Assembly (NCBI RefSeq): GCF_011762225.1
Contig: NZ_JAASQI010000001.1
Location: forward strand, 62,001 to 126,000
DNA from: Pseudochelatococcus lubricantis
GTDB taxonomy: Bacteria > Pseudomonadota > Alphaproteobacteria > Rhizobiales > Beijerinckiaceae
Direction: 5' to 3'
Length of the DNA stretch: 64,000 nucleotides
The position numbers and the translations under genes were made by a program. Positions 8,035-17,040 of the stretch are shown here, piece after piece (within the stretch, counting starts at the first letter, position 1; each line of letters starts with the position of its first letter). The notes beneath the pieces are model-generated. The model saw only the letters and a list, made by a program, of their open reading frames with translations, searched no databases and had not been told where the DNA came from.

Positions 8035-9255
8035 TCAGGCGGATCGCTCCCCGGCGATTGCCGTGCCCGCCGCCCGGCCCGACGACCACGCCCACTGGAA
8101 ATTGTAGCCGCCGAGCCAGCCTGTGACGTCGACCACCTCGCCGATGAAGTAAAGGCCCGGCACCGCCTTCGCCTCCATGGTCCGCGAGTTGAGCGCCGCC
8201 GTGTCGACGCCGCCCAGCGTCACCTCCGCCGTGCGGTAGCCCTCGCTGCCGGCGGGATGAAGCTCCCAGCCGTTGAGCGCCTGCGCCAGCGCCGACAACT
8301 TCCTGTCGCTCATGTCGCCGATGTTGCCGGCGAGGCCGAGCCGGTCCGCCATATGGAGCGCCAGCCGCTTCGGCAGCAGGTCGGCGAGCACGGAAGCGAT
8401 GGCCTTGCGGCCGTCCTGCCGCCGGCGCTCGCGCAGAACCTCGAACGGATCGGCCCCCGGCAGCAGCGCCACCGCAATCGGCATCTTCTCCCGCCAGTAG
8501 GACGAGATTTGCAGGATGGCCGGACCGGACAGGCCGCGATGCGTGAACAGCATCGCTTCCTCGAAGCGTGCCGCGCCGCACGTCACCGCGACATCGGCGG
8601 CGACGCCCGCGAGCGGGCGGAAATCCGCCATCACATCCTCCCCGAAGGTCAGCGGTACGAGCCCCGGCCGCGTTTCCGTCACGGCGAGCCCGAACTGCTC
8701 CGCGAGCCGGTAGCCGAAGCCGGTCGCGCCCATCTTGGGAATCGATTTGCCGCCCGTCGCCACCACGAGATTGCGGCAGGCGACGCCATAGGCTCCTTCC
8801 TGCCCGTCGAGATCGAGCGAGAAGCCGCCTTCCGTCTTTGCCACGCCGTCGATGCGGGTCTGCAGGCGCAGCTCGGCACCCGCCCGCGCCATTTCCGCGC
8901 ACAGCATATCCACGATCAGCCTGGCGCTGTCGTCGCAGAAAAGCTGGCCGCGCGTCTTTTCGTGATAGGCGATGCCGTAGCGTTCCACGAGCGCGATGAA
9001 ATCGTGCTGCGTATAGCGGCTCAACGCGGATTTGGCGAAGTGGGCATTGTCCGACAGAAAGCACTGCGGCTTCACATTGAGATTGGTGAAGTTGCAGCGC
9101 CCGCCGCCGGAGATGCGGATTTTCTCGCCCGGCGCGCGGGCATGGTCGACGACGAGCACCCGCCCGCCCGCAGCGCCTGCATGGGCGGCGCACATGAGGC
9201 CGGCCGCGCCTGCCCCGAGAATGACTGTTTCCACCTGAAGATGCTGACGCGCCAT
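8035..9255 (-). CDS. HI0933/YhiN-family flavoprotein (NAD(P)/FAD-dependent oxidoreductase)
   Basis: The 406-residue protein starts with a dinucleotide-binding motif, GAGAAGLMCA (residues 14-23), followed by the diagnostic GEKIRISGGGRCNFTN segment near 43-58. It ends with a second FAD contact, GEVVDVTGWLGGYNFQWA, typical of the HI0933 (TIGR00275, BaiN/YhiN) family. The family is related to fumarate reductase-type flavoproteins; most members have no assigned substrate, although BaiN acts on bile-acid intermediates in a gut clostridium, which is not relevant to this organism. It follows addA by 15 bp and may be cotranscribed with addBA. Confidence 0.87.
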   Translation of the reverse strand: MARQHLQVETVILGAGAAGLMCAAHAGAAGGRVLVVDHARAPGEKIRISGGGRCNFTNLNVKPQCFLSDNAHFAKSALSRYTQHDFIALVERYGIAYHEKTRGQLFCDDSARLIVDMLCAEMARAGAELRLQTRIDGVAKTEGGFSLDLDGQEGAYGVACRNLVVATGGKSIPKMGATGFGYRLAEQFGLAVTETRPGLVPLTFGEDVMADFRPLAGVAADVAVTCGAARFEEAMLFTHRGLSGPAILQISSYWREKMPIAVALLPGADPFEVLRERRRQDGRKAIASVLADLLPKRLALHMADRLGLAGNIGDMSDRKLSALAQALNGWELHPAGSEGYRTAEVTLGGVDTAALNSRTMEAKAVPGLYFIGEVVDVTGWLGGYNFQWAWSSGRAAGTAIAGERSA

Positions 9256-9270
9256 GCAATCGTGTCCCCG

Positions 9271-12200
9271 TCAGCCGCCCGCCAGCCCCGGCAGGCGCAG
9301 CGCCTCGTCGAGCCGGGCGGCCGGCACTTCCTGCACAGCAGGCCCGGCGGTGTAGATCAGGAAGGCGCGCACGGCCTTCCCCGGCAATATCTGCTGCAGC
9401 AGGGCGCGGTAGAGCGCAAGCTGCACCACATGAGACGGGCGCGTGTCGAGAGGGGGCGGCGTGCCCGTCTTGAAATCGGCAATGTGCACCTCGCCGCCCG
9501 CGACGGCGAGCCGATCGATGCGGCCGGAAATCGGCAGGACGCGCCGGCCGCCGGCAAGCTCCAGCGTGACGTTGCCCGCCAACGCCACTTCCGCGCGGCT
9601 CCCCGGCCCGAAGAGCACCGCGAGCGGCGGCGCGTTCAGCACATCGAGCGCGGCCGCGACAATCTGCTGCTGCTCGTGCACCGGCAAGCGCGCTGCGCGT
9701 GCCTTCACGAAGGCCGCCGCCGCGCCAGCCTGCGCCGCAACCGGAAGGCCGGGCAGACGTTCGATCAGCGCATGCACGAGCTGGCCGCGCAGGCGGGCGC
9801 GGGCGACGAACGGCGTCTCCGGCGCGCGGTGGGGCCGGTCCGCCGCCGAGAGCGCGCTTGACGGCCGCAACGGCGGCACGGCCTCCGTCTCGGCGCGCGC
9901 GGACGCGGTGAGCCAGTCCGGCATCGGCGGCGGCGGCGTCTTCGGCCCCCCCGGAGGCGGGACGGCGGGGGCCGGCTTGTCCGGCGTCAGCCAACGCAGC
10001 ACCTCGCCGCCATCGGCGTCGCGATCGCGCAGCAGCGTTCCCCGGCCGGCGAGCCGACCCGCGCCTTCCGCCGCTCGTTCGAGCCCGTTGATGACCATGC
10101 CGGTCCAGCTTTCCTCGGGCGGGCGCGGCTCGCCCTCGGCAGGCGGCGAGCGGTTGATGGCGGAGGCGACGATGAGGCGGTTTCTGGCCCGCGTCAGCGC
10201 GACGTAGAGCAGGCGGTTGTTCTCCTCGACTGCCTTGTGGCGCAGGACCGCGCGCGCTTCGGCGACCGGCTCCGGATCGAATTTCTCGCCCGGCGACCAC
10301 ACGGGCACCGCAACGGTTTTCCCGTCCAGCGCGACCTCGACCTCGATCAGCCGGGGATCGTGCCGGCCGTCGGGCTTTTCGCCGCCGTCGGCGAGAATGA
10401 CGACCGGCGCCTCAAGCCCCTTCGCGCCGTGCACCGTCATCACCCGCACCTCGTTGCGCGCGTCGTCCATGTCGCGTTTGATGTCGCCGGCCGTGCCCTC
10501 GAAGGCGTTGAGGAAGCCGGTCAGCGAGGGGGGAAAGCGCCTCTCGTGGTCGAGCGCCTGCGCGAGGAAGGCGTCGATGGCATCGCCAGCCTCGGCCCCC
10601 AGCCGTGACACCAGCGCGCGGCGCCCGCCGCGCGGCCCCAGCACGGTGGCGTAGAAGCCGAACGGCCCTTCCCGCGCCGCCAGTTCCCGCCATCCCGCGA
10701 GCGCCGCGAGCCCCTTCGCTGCCGCCGCATCGCCCGCCTCCGCCGCCGCGCGCAGCGCCTCCGCGAGCGGCGTACCGTCTTCGCGCGTTGCCGCGATGCG
10801 CATGAGATCGCCGTCGTCCCAGCCTGCGAGCGGCGATTTCAGCGCCGCCGCGAGCGTGAGGTCGTCGCGCGGCAGCAGCGCCGCGCGCCCCGCCGCGACG
10901 AGGTCGCGCACGCCGATGTGCTCGGCGACCGTCAACCGGTCCGCGCCGGCGACAGGCACACCCGCGTCCTTCAACGCGCGGATCACGGCCTCGAAGAAGG
11001 CGCCGCGCTTGCGTACCAGCACGAGCACGTCGCCGGGCGGGATCGCCGGGTCTTTTCCGTCGCCCTGCTCCATCCAGCGGCGGATGGTCGCCGCGATCTT
11101 GCGCGCGAGCCGCACGGCAGGCGCCGACCGTTCCGGCTCGTCGACGGGCAAAGCCCAGGCATCCGCGTCCGGCACCGGCGCCTTCCACTGCGTTTCCCAC
11201 ATCTCGACGATGCCCGGCGCCGCGGGGCGCGCGCTCTCGTGCACGGGCGCTCCCGCGCCGTCGTCGAACGACAGTCCCCGGCGGTGCTCCGGCACGTCGA
11301 ACACGGCATCGACCGCCGACAACACCTCCGGCGCGGAGCGGAACGAGACCGTCAGTTCCACGTCCTCGAAGCGCATGCCCGCGCCGCGCGTGCGGGTGCG
11401 GAAATAGCGCCCGCTCGCCTCGAACTCATGCGGCGCCGCGCCCTGAAACCCGTAGATCGACTGCTTGGGATCGCCCACCGCGAACAGCGTGCGCGGGCGT
11501 GGGAAGACACCCTCGCCGGCGGTGAACTCCGCCACCAGCGTCTTGAGGATGGCCCATTGCTCGGGCGATGTGTCCTGCGCCTCGTCGATCAGCACGTGGT
11601 CGATGCCGGCGTCGAGCTTGTAGAGGATCCAGGCCGCGTCGGCACGTTGCAGCAGCGCGACGGTGCGGGCGATGAGGTCGTCGAAATCGAGCGCGCCGCG
11701 CGCGTTCTTCAGCGCTTCCACACGGCCGAAGACGGCGTCCGCCAGCGCGAACAGCGCCTGCGTGCGTGCCACCGCCTCCGCCGCCCGGATGCGGCCGAGC
11801 AGGTCGACGATCCGGTCGCGCTCCTCGACCAGCCGCTCCGCCATCGCCGCATCGACGGACTGCGTCGCCATCCGGGCGACGGGCGTGCCGGTTTTCGTCA
11901 GGAAGATGTCGCGATAGAGCGCGAACCGCTCATCCTCGTCAGCGGCGGCGAAGGCGCGGCGGAAGCCGTCCGCACGCTCCTTGTCCGTCTTCTTGCCCGC
12001 CTCCAGCGCCTCGGCGACGATCGGCCATTCGTCAGGCCCGAGGCCGTCTTCCACGATGGCGCGGCACAGACGCTCCGGCGTCTCGCCGGGCGCGAGGCCG
12101 CACAGCACGCCGAACGCCGCGAGCGCCCGCGCAAGCCCGCCAGGTTCCCGCGCGTAGTCGCGCAGGAACGACTTGCAGCGCAGCGCCGCGCGCAGCACCC

Positions 12201-12786
12201 TGTTCACCGCCTCGTCACCGGCCTCGCGCGACATTAACGCCAGCGCGCCGGTGAGAGCCGGATCGCCGGCACGCGAGGCCGCGATCAGCACATCGCGCAC
12301 CGCCTGTTCGAGAATTTCCTGCGACTGCGTCTCGTCCAGCACCTCGAAGCGTGCCGGCACGTTGGCCTCGAAGGGGAAGAGATGCAGCAACCGTTCGCAG
12401 AAGGCGTGGATGGTCTCGATCTTCAGGCCGCCGGGCGTCTCCACGGCGCGGGCGAAGAGACGGCGCGCAGCCTCGATCTTGCCGGCTCCCGGCTCCCCGC
12501 CGACGAGTCTGGCGAGCCTTTGCCCCAGCGCCGCATCGTCCAGCGCGACCCACGCGCCGAGTTCGTCGAACACCCTGTTCGACATGTTCGCGGCCGCCGC
12601 CTTGGTGAAGGTGAGGCAGAGGATGCGCGCCGGATCGACGTCGGACAGCAACAGCCTCAGCACGCGGTCCGCCAGCACCTTCGTCTTGCCCGAGCCCGCG
12701 TTGGCCGACACCCAGGCGGATGCGGCCGGATCGGCGGCACGGCGCTGGTCTTGGCCGGTTTTCGGCGGAACGACGATGTCGCTCAT
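9271..12786 (-). CDS. addA: AddA helicase-nuclease (double-strand break repair)
   Basis: The 1,171-residue protein is a UvrD/Rep-type SF1 helicase fused to a RecB-family nuclease. Walker A ANAGSGKT is at residues 29-36, DEAQDTSPEQW (motif II) near 400, VMTVHGAKGLE (motif V region) near 790, and the nuclease motif IADFKTGTPP at about 1102-1111 with Asp1104 and Lys1106. AddAB resects double-strand ends to a recombination hotspot and loads RecA, replacing RecBCD. The ATG at 12786 overlaps the addB stop codon as ATGA, implying translational coupling. An alternative GTG-type start 11 codons upstream would lie inside addB and is less likely. This is the alphaproteobacterial AddA type. Confidence 0.95.
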   Translation of the reverse strand: MSDIVVPPKTGQDQRRAADPAASAWVSANAGSGKTKVLADRVLRLLLSDVDPARILCLTFTKAAAANMSNRVFDELGAWVALDDAALGQRLARLVGGEPGAGKIEAARRLFARAVETPGGLKIETIHAFCERLLHLFPFEANVPARFEVLDETQSQEILEQAVRDVLIAASRAGDPALTGALALMSREAGDEAVNRVLRAALRCKSFLRDYAREPGGLARALAAFGVLCGLAPGETPERLCRAIVEDGLGPDEWPIVAEALEAGKKTDKERADGFRRAFAAADEDERFALYRDIFLTKTGTPVARMATQSVDAAMAERLVEERDRIVDLLGRIRAAEAVARTQALFALADAVFGRVEALKNARGALDFDDLIARTVALLQRADAAWILYKLDAGIDHVLIDEAQDTSPEQWAILKTLVAEFTAGEGVFPRPRTLFAVGDPKQSIYGFQGAAPHEFEASGRYFRTRTRGAGMRFEDVELTVSFRSAPEVLSAVDAVFDVPEHRRGLSFDDGAGAPVHESARPAAPGIVEMWETQWKAPVPDADAWALPVDEPERSAPAVRLARKIAATIRRWMEQGDGKDPAIPPGDVLVLVRKRGAFFEAVIRALKDAGVPVAGADRLTVAEHIGVRDLVAAGRAALLPRDDLTLAAALKSPLAGWDDGDLMRIAATREDGTPLAEALRAAAEAGDAAAAKGLAALAGWRELAAREGPFGFYATVLGPRGGRRALVSRLGAEAGDAIDAFLAQALDHERRFPPSLTGFLNAFEGTAGDIKRDMDDARNEVRVMTVHGAKGLEAPVVILADGGEKPDGRHDPRLIEVEVALDGKTVAVPVWSPGEKFDPEPVAEARAVLRHKAVEENNRLLYVALTRARNRLIVASAINRSPPAEGEPRPPEESWTGMVINGLERAAEGAGRLAGRGTLLRDRDADGGEVLRWLTPDKPAPAVPPPGGPKTPPPPMPDWLTASARAETEAVPPLRPSSALSAADRPHRAPETPFVARARLRGQLVHALIERLPGLPVAAQAGAAAAFVKARAARLPVHEQQQIVAAALDVLNAPPLAVLFGPGSRAEVALAGNVTLELAGGRRVLPISGRIDRLAVAGGEVHIADFKTGTPPPLDTRPSHVVQLALYRALLQQILPGKAVRAFLIYTAGPAVQEVPAARLDEALRLPGLAGG

Positions 12787-15700
12787 GCGTCTTCCCCCTC
12801 TCCCGCCATCACCGACCATTCGCGCACCCGTGCCAGATGGTCATATGGTCCTTCGCGTCGCGCGAACTCCGCAAAGGGACGCGAGATAAAGCCGGAATTG
12901 CCGGCAAAATATCTTTCCAGCAACGCCCGCAAGCCGGCAAAGTGTTCCTCTGCGATCTGCTCCACGGTGCGTTCCTCGCCACGTGGCGGGTTGACCGGCC
13001 TGTCCAGCAGCGGCTCGCGCCCGCCGGTGGCATGCATGTAGAGCAGCGCCGGCGCATCGCAGGGTGCAACGCCGCGGAATGCACCGCGTTTCAGCATTGC
13101 GGCCTCCAGCGTCATCTGCGGCGCGAAGCCGGCGAACACCTGTTTGGTGGACGGTGGGGCGCCGGTCTTGAAATCCACGATCACGGCGCCGGCGTCAGTC
13201 TCCTCGATGCGGTCGGCACGGGCGGTGAGCACAAAGCTACCGCCGTCCGGCAGCGGGATGTCGAGCTTTCCCGATACTTCCGCGTGCACCTTGCGGATGG
13301 CGGCGCGGCGCGCCCTTTCCCAGCCGACATAAGCCTGCGCCAATCTCTCGAAACGCGGCCACCACAGCACGGCGATGTCGGGATAGACCGCCAGCGGCGC
13401 AAAGGCCGCGCGGCCGGCGGCGAGCACCTCGTCCAGCGGATCGTCCGGGAGCGACTGCGGCCAGCGTGCCGCGAAATCGCCGAGCGCCGCATGTACCAGC
13501 GTGCCCCGGTCCGCGGCGCCGGGCGGCACCGCGATACCGTCGAGCGGATCGAGCTTCAGGACATGGCGCGCATAGACCGCATAGGGATCGCGCACCAGCG
13601 TCTCGACGGCGGTGACGCTGAGGCGTCTCGGCAGCAGCGAGACAGGCGGCCGGGGCGCGGGCCGGCGGATGGGCGCCACCGCAACCGGCGCATCGAGCGC
13701 CTCCGCGAGCGCGACGAACCGGCGGCCGGCATCCGCCACCGCCTGCCACGACTGCGCCCCTGCAAGCGCCTTCATGCGCTGGAGAAACCGTGACGGCACG
13801 GTCGGCGCGCCGTCCCGCTTCACGGCGCGGGTCATCACCACCTCGCGCGCGCCGAGCGCCTCGGCGAAATCGTGCGCCGTCTGCCCGATGCGCCGCTCCG
13901 GCGAGGAGAGGCCGAGCATGGCGCGCATGGGCCGGTTGAGGAAGGCGTCGCTGCGCGTGCGCGGCGGCCAGACACCCTCGTCGAGCCCGCCGAGCACGAG
14001 CCTGTCCGCATGCAGCAGGCGCGCCTCCAGCAGGCCCCATATCTTGACGCGCGGATGGACGCTCGCGCCCGCATGCCTCTCCCGGCGGACGATGCGCATG
14101 TCCGCGAGCCCCTCGAACAGGGCGGGATAATCGGCGAAGCGCCCGCACACGCCGAGGCTTTCGGAAAACGCGAGTTCGTCGAACAGGTCCGCGAGTTCCT
14201 CGCCGCCTTCGCCCTCAGGCAACGTTTCCACGCCGTCGCGCGCGGCGATCCTGGCCAGCGCCGCCGCATGGCGCGGAGCGAGCGCGACGAGATCGAGACT
14301 GGCGGGATTGTCGCCCGCCTGCGGCAGAAACCCGGCGAACGCCTCCTGCAAGCGGTCCAGAAAACCTTCCGCCAGCGCCCAGTCGTCGGCGGAAAGCGCC
14401 GCGAGCGGGCGCAGCGCATGCGCTTCCCGCGCCGCGGCCCGGCGCACCGGCAGGATTGCCCGCAGCCCGTCAATGCCGGCGGGCGGCGCAGGCCCGCGCA
14501 GCAGGCCGATCTCGATCACGGCGGCCGCACGCTCCACCTCCGCCCGCGTCATGCCGAAGACTGCCATCGGGTGCGCGAGCAGCGCGAGCAGCGGCTCGGG
14601 CGCGAAGTTCGACACCGCGACCTGCGCCGCGAGCCGCGCGAGCGTGCCGGCACGGCTGCGCGACAGCGGTCGCCCGGCAGAGTCCTCCGCCTCGATCCCC
14701 CAGCGGGCGAGTTCGGCGCTGACACGCTCCGCCAGCGCCCGGTCCGGCGTGATCAGCGCGGCTGTCTGCCCGTCCCGCTCCACCGCCTCGCGCAGCGCGA
14801 CAGCCGCGGCCAGCGCCTCGGTGCGCTCGTCCGCCGCCTCGATCAGCGCCACGCCGGCGAGCGCCGCTTCCGCCTGCGCGCCGGCGACATCCGCGCGGTT
14901 GATATGCCAGCGCTCCGTGGTCTCGGCCGGCCGCAGCGCCTCGCTCACGAAGCGGCGCCGCGCCTCCAGCCCCGGCGCGGCCGCGCCCAACGTCTCCACG
15001 TCCTCGCGCGAGACACCGATGGTGTCGAGCAGCCGGCGCAGGATCGCCTGCGGATGCGTCGCCTCGGGATGCGCCACGGGAGAGCCGCCGCGCCTGCCGC
15101 CGACGACCTCCCACGCCTCGTCGTCGAGCCTGTCGTCAAGGCCGGGCAGCACCACGGCCCCCAGCGGCAGGCGGGCGATGGCCGCGATGAGCTGCGCCGT
15201 CGCCGGGATGGAACCGGTGGAGCCCGCGACGATCATCGGATCGGCCGGCGGCGCCTGCCGCAGATGCGCGGCCTGCGCCAGGATCAGCCGGTGGTTGCGC
15301 GCCACCGGGTCGCTCGCGCCGCGCTCCTCCAGAATCTGCGGCCACTGCTCCGCCGCGATCTTCAGGAAGGCGAGCGTGATGGCGAAATACTGCGAGTGCC
15401 GCTCCTCCACCAGCGCCGCCAGTGCGCTCCACGGCACGTCCTCGGTGGTGAGCGAATCCATCAGCCGCGCGAGATCGCCCGCCAGCGCCAGCGCGTCGGC
15501 GGGCGAGGCCGGCACCAGCAACGGTTCACGCTCGTCGAGCCGCAGCAAGGCGCGGTCCACTGCCCGCGCCCATGCCAGCACGAGGCGGGTGAGAATCAGC
15601 CGGCGCTCGGTGTCCCCGAGGGCCGGCGCGAGCGACGCCGACAGCGCGGCGCCGAGAGCGACATCGATATCACCTTCGTCCAATGCTGCCGAGGCGGCCA

Positions 15701-16022
15701 GCGACAGTTCCGCGTCGTCGACATCGCCCAGCGGCACGAGGCGCGGCAGCAGCACCGGCGCCGGCGCGAAGCGCTCCGACAGCAGCGTCGCGAAGGCACG
15801 CGCCGCGCGGCGGGTCGGCAGGAAGATCGTCGCCCGCGACAGCGACAGCGGGTCGCCGCGATCCGGAAATCCCGGCACGACGCGCCCGTCGAGCAGTGCA
15901 TCCGCGAGCGTCGGCAGGAACGGCGCTCCGGTGGGGATGGCATGGACGCGCGCCGCGCGCCGCGCGAGACTCAGGTCGCGCCCGCCGTCCTGTGCCTGTC
16001 CGTCACCGGGCGCTCGCGGCAA
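12783..16022 (-). CDS. addB: AddB nuclease subunit, TTG start
   Basis: This is the second subunit of the AddAB enzyme, 1,079 residues from the chosen start. The N-terminal part resembles an inactivated helicase (FLPTRRAARAFATLL, then VAGSTGSIPATAQL), and the C-terminal nuclease motif VIVDFKTGAPPS lies near residue 948. The family start (VHAIPTGAPFLPTLADALL) has no ATG close by. TTG at 16022 is preceded by GGCGGAGGAA at ideal distance and overlaps the end of the nucleotidyltransferase gene by 20 bp. In-frame ATGs at 16049 and 16064 would give a longer overlap and lack a comparable SD. addA follows with an ATGA overlap. Confidence 0.93.
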   Translation of the reverse strand: MPRAPGDGQAQDGGRDLSLARRAARVHAIPTGAPFLPTLADALLDGRVVPGFPDRGDPLSLSRATIFLPTRRAARAFATLLSERFAPAPVLLPRLVPLGDVDDAELSLAASAALDEGDIDVALGAALSASLAPALGDTERRLILTRLVLAWARAVDRALLRLDEREPLLVPASPADALALAGDLARLMDSLTTEDVPWSALAALVEERHSQYFAITLAFLKIAAEQWPQILEERGASDPVARNHRLILAQAAHLRQAPPADPMIVAGSTGSIPATAQLIAAIARLPLGAVVLPGLDDRLDDEAWEVVGGRRGGSPVAHPEATHPQAILRRLLDTIGVSREDVETLGAAAPGLEARRRFVSEALRPAETTERWHINRADVAGAQAEAALAGVALIEAADERTEALAAAVALREAVERDGQTAALITPDRALAERVSAELARWGIEAEDSAGRPLSRSRAGTLARLAAQVAVSNFAPEPLLALLAHPMAVFGMTRAEVERAAAVIEIGLLRGPAPPAGIDGLRAILPVRRAAAREAHALRPLAALSADDWALAEGFLDRLQEAFAGFLPQAGDNPASLDLVALAPRHAAALARIAARDGVETLPEGEGGEELADLFDELAFSESLGVCGRFADYPALFEGLADMRIVRRERHAGASVHPRVKIWGLLEARLLHADRLVLGGLDEGVWPPRTRSDAFLNRPMRAMLGLSSPERRIGQTAHDFAEALGAREVVMTRAVKRDGAPTVPSRFLQRMKALAGAQSWQAVADAGRRFVALAEALDAPVAVAPIRRPAPRPPVSLLPRRLSVTAVETLVRDPYAVYARHVLKLDPLDGIAVPPGAADRGTLVHAALGDFAARWPQSLPDDPLDEVLAAGRAAFAPLAVYPDIAVLWWPRFERLAQAYVGWERARRAAIRKVHAEVSGKLDIPLPDGGSFVLTARADRIEETDAGAVIVDFKTGAPPSTKQVFAGFAPQMTLEAAMLKRGAFRGVAPCDAPALLYMHATGGREPLLDRPVNPPRGEERTVEQIAEEHFAGLRALLERYFAGNSGFISRPFAEFARREGPYDHLARVREWSVMAGEGEDA

Positions 16023-16737
16023 CGTATTCCTCCGCCTCAAGGATGGCATGCGGCGTGCCGACATGCAGCCACTCCCCGTCGAGGCGCAGGCCGAAGAGGC
16101 GTCCGGCGCTGATGGCGCGGTCGAACAGCAGGTTCATGGAGAACGGCCCGTCGGGCGTGTCCGCGAACAGCTCCGGCTTGACGAGCCCGACGCCGGCATA
16201 GATGAACGGCGCGACCAGCCGCTCCGGACGGCGGCTGAGACGCCCGTCCGGCTCCATGATGAAATCGCCGCTGCCCTCGTGCCCGATGCTGTTGGAAGAC
16301 GTGGCGAGCAGCAGCAGGATGTCCATTTCATCGGCATTCCAGCGCCGGATGAGCCGCGAGAGATTCGACGTCGGTCCCTCCAGCCACATGGCGTCCGTAT
16401 TGACGACCAGGAACGGATCCGGCCCCAGCCGGTCCAGCGCCTTCTTGGTGCCGCCGCCCGTCTCCAGCAGCTTGGCGCGCTCGTCGGAGATGACGATTTC
16501 AAGGCCGTCGAAGTGCTTCAGGTGCTGCTCGACAAGGTCCGGCAGGTAATGCACGTTGACGACCGCGCGCTGCACGCCGGCGGAGACCAGCCGGTCCAGC
16601 GCCCGGTCGAGCAGCGAGCGCCCGGCGATGCGCACGAGCGGCTTGGGCAGGGTCGTGGTGACGGGACGCATGCGCTTGCCAAGCCCTGCGGCAAGCACCA
16701 TGGCGGAGGTGGGCGTAAACGAAGGGCGCTCGGACAT
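16003..16737 (-). CDS. murU: MurNAc-1-phosphate uridylyltransferase-like nucleotidyltransferase (MurU)
   Basis: The 244-residue protein has the nucleotidyltransferase signature LAAGLGKRMRPVT (residues 15-27) with LPKPLV just after, and a metal-binding NTDAMWLEG near 110. MurU makes UDP-MurNAc from MurNAc-1-P in the recycling route that bypasses de novo synthesis and the fosfomycin target MurA. The assignment is strengthened by the gene upstream, which carries an AmgK-like sugar kinase domain, the partner that phosphorylates MurNAc at C1. Mannose- or glucose-1-P nucleotidyltransferases are close relatives, so context matters. A 303-bp spacer with palindromes separates it from that gene. Confidence 0.8.
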   Translation of the reverse strand: MSERPSFTPTSAMVLAAGLGKRMRPVTTTLPKPLVRIAGRSLLDRALDRLVSAGVQRAVVNVHYLPDLVEQHLKHFDGLEIVISDERAKLLETGGGTKKALDRLGPDPFLVVNTDAMWLEGPTSNLSRLIRRWNADEMDILLLLATSSNSIGHEGSGDFIMEPDGRLSRRPERLVAPFIYAGVGLVKPELFADTPDGPFSMNLLFDRAISAGRLFGLRLDGEWLHVGTPHAILEAEEYVAASAR

Positions 16738-17040
16738 GATCGATGTTGCTGATCTGGCTCTTGCGAGAGACTATACGGCCAAGGGAGATCGATGGAACCA
16801 TCTTTCCCGTACGGGATATTTTTCCGCCTTTTTAGAACCTGTACGCCATAAGGCAACCATTAGAGTGCTTCCGATGAAAACAGAAGCACTCCAGCATTTG
16901 CACCCGGCGGAAAAAGTTTCGCTTTTTCAATGCTCAAGCGCCACGCATCCCTGGACGTTTTTCAGCTTTTTTATTCAATCGGAATGCGAAAAGTCCTGAC
17001 CTGCACGAAACGCCCGCGCGTGCACCCCCTGCAGGCGGAA
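16738..17040. other. Palindrome-rich spacer between amgK and murU
   Basis: No gene is visible. It contains TCCCGTACGGGA, a perfect 12-bp palindrome at 16805-16816. It also holds two hairpins: GAGTGCTTC/GAAGCACTC (16863-16871 with 16883-16891) and GAAAAAG/CTTTTTC (16910-16916 with 16922-16928). The pair of hairpins resembles dispersed intergenic elements of Hyphomicrobiales. The murU promoter must also lie here if it is not cotranscribed; a TATAGT-like hexamer occurs on the minus strand near 16770. Confidence 0.5.
16863..16928. repeat. Double-hairpin intergenic palindromic element
   Basis: Two perfect inverted repeats lie 18 bp apart: a 9-bp stem with an 11-nt loop (CGATGAAAACA) and a 7-bp A/T-rich stem with loop TTTCG. 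On the minus strand the hairpins are not followed by a T tract, so they do not read as a simple terminator. The form recalls mosaic palindromic elements scattered in rhizobial genomes; copy number could not be checked. Confidence 0.5.
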
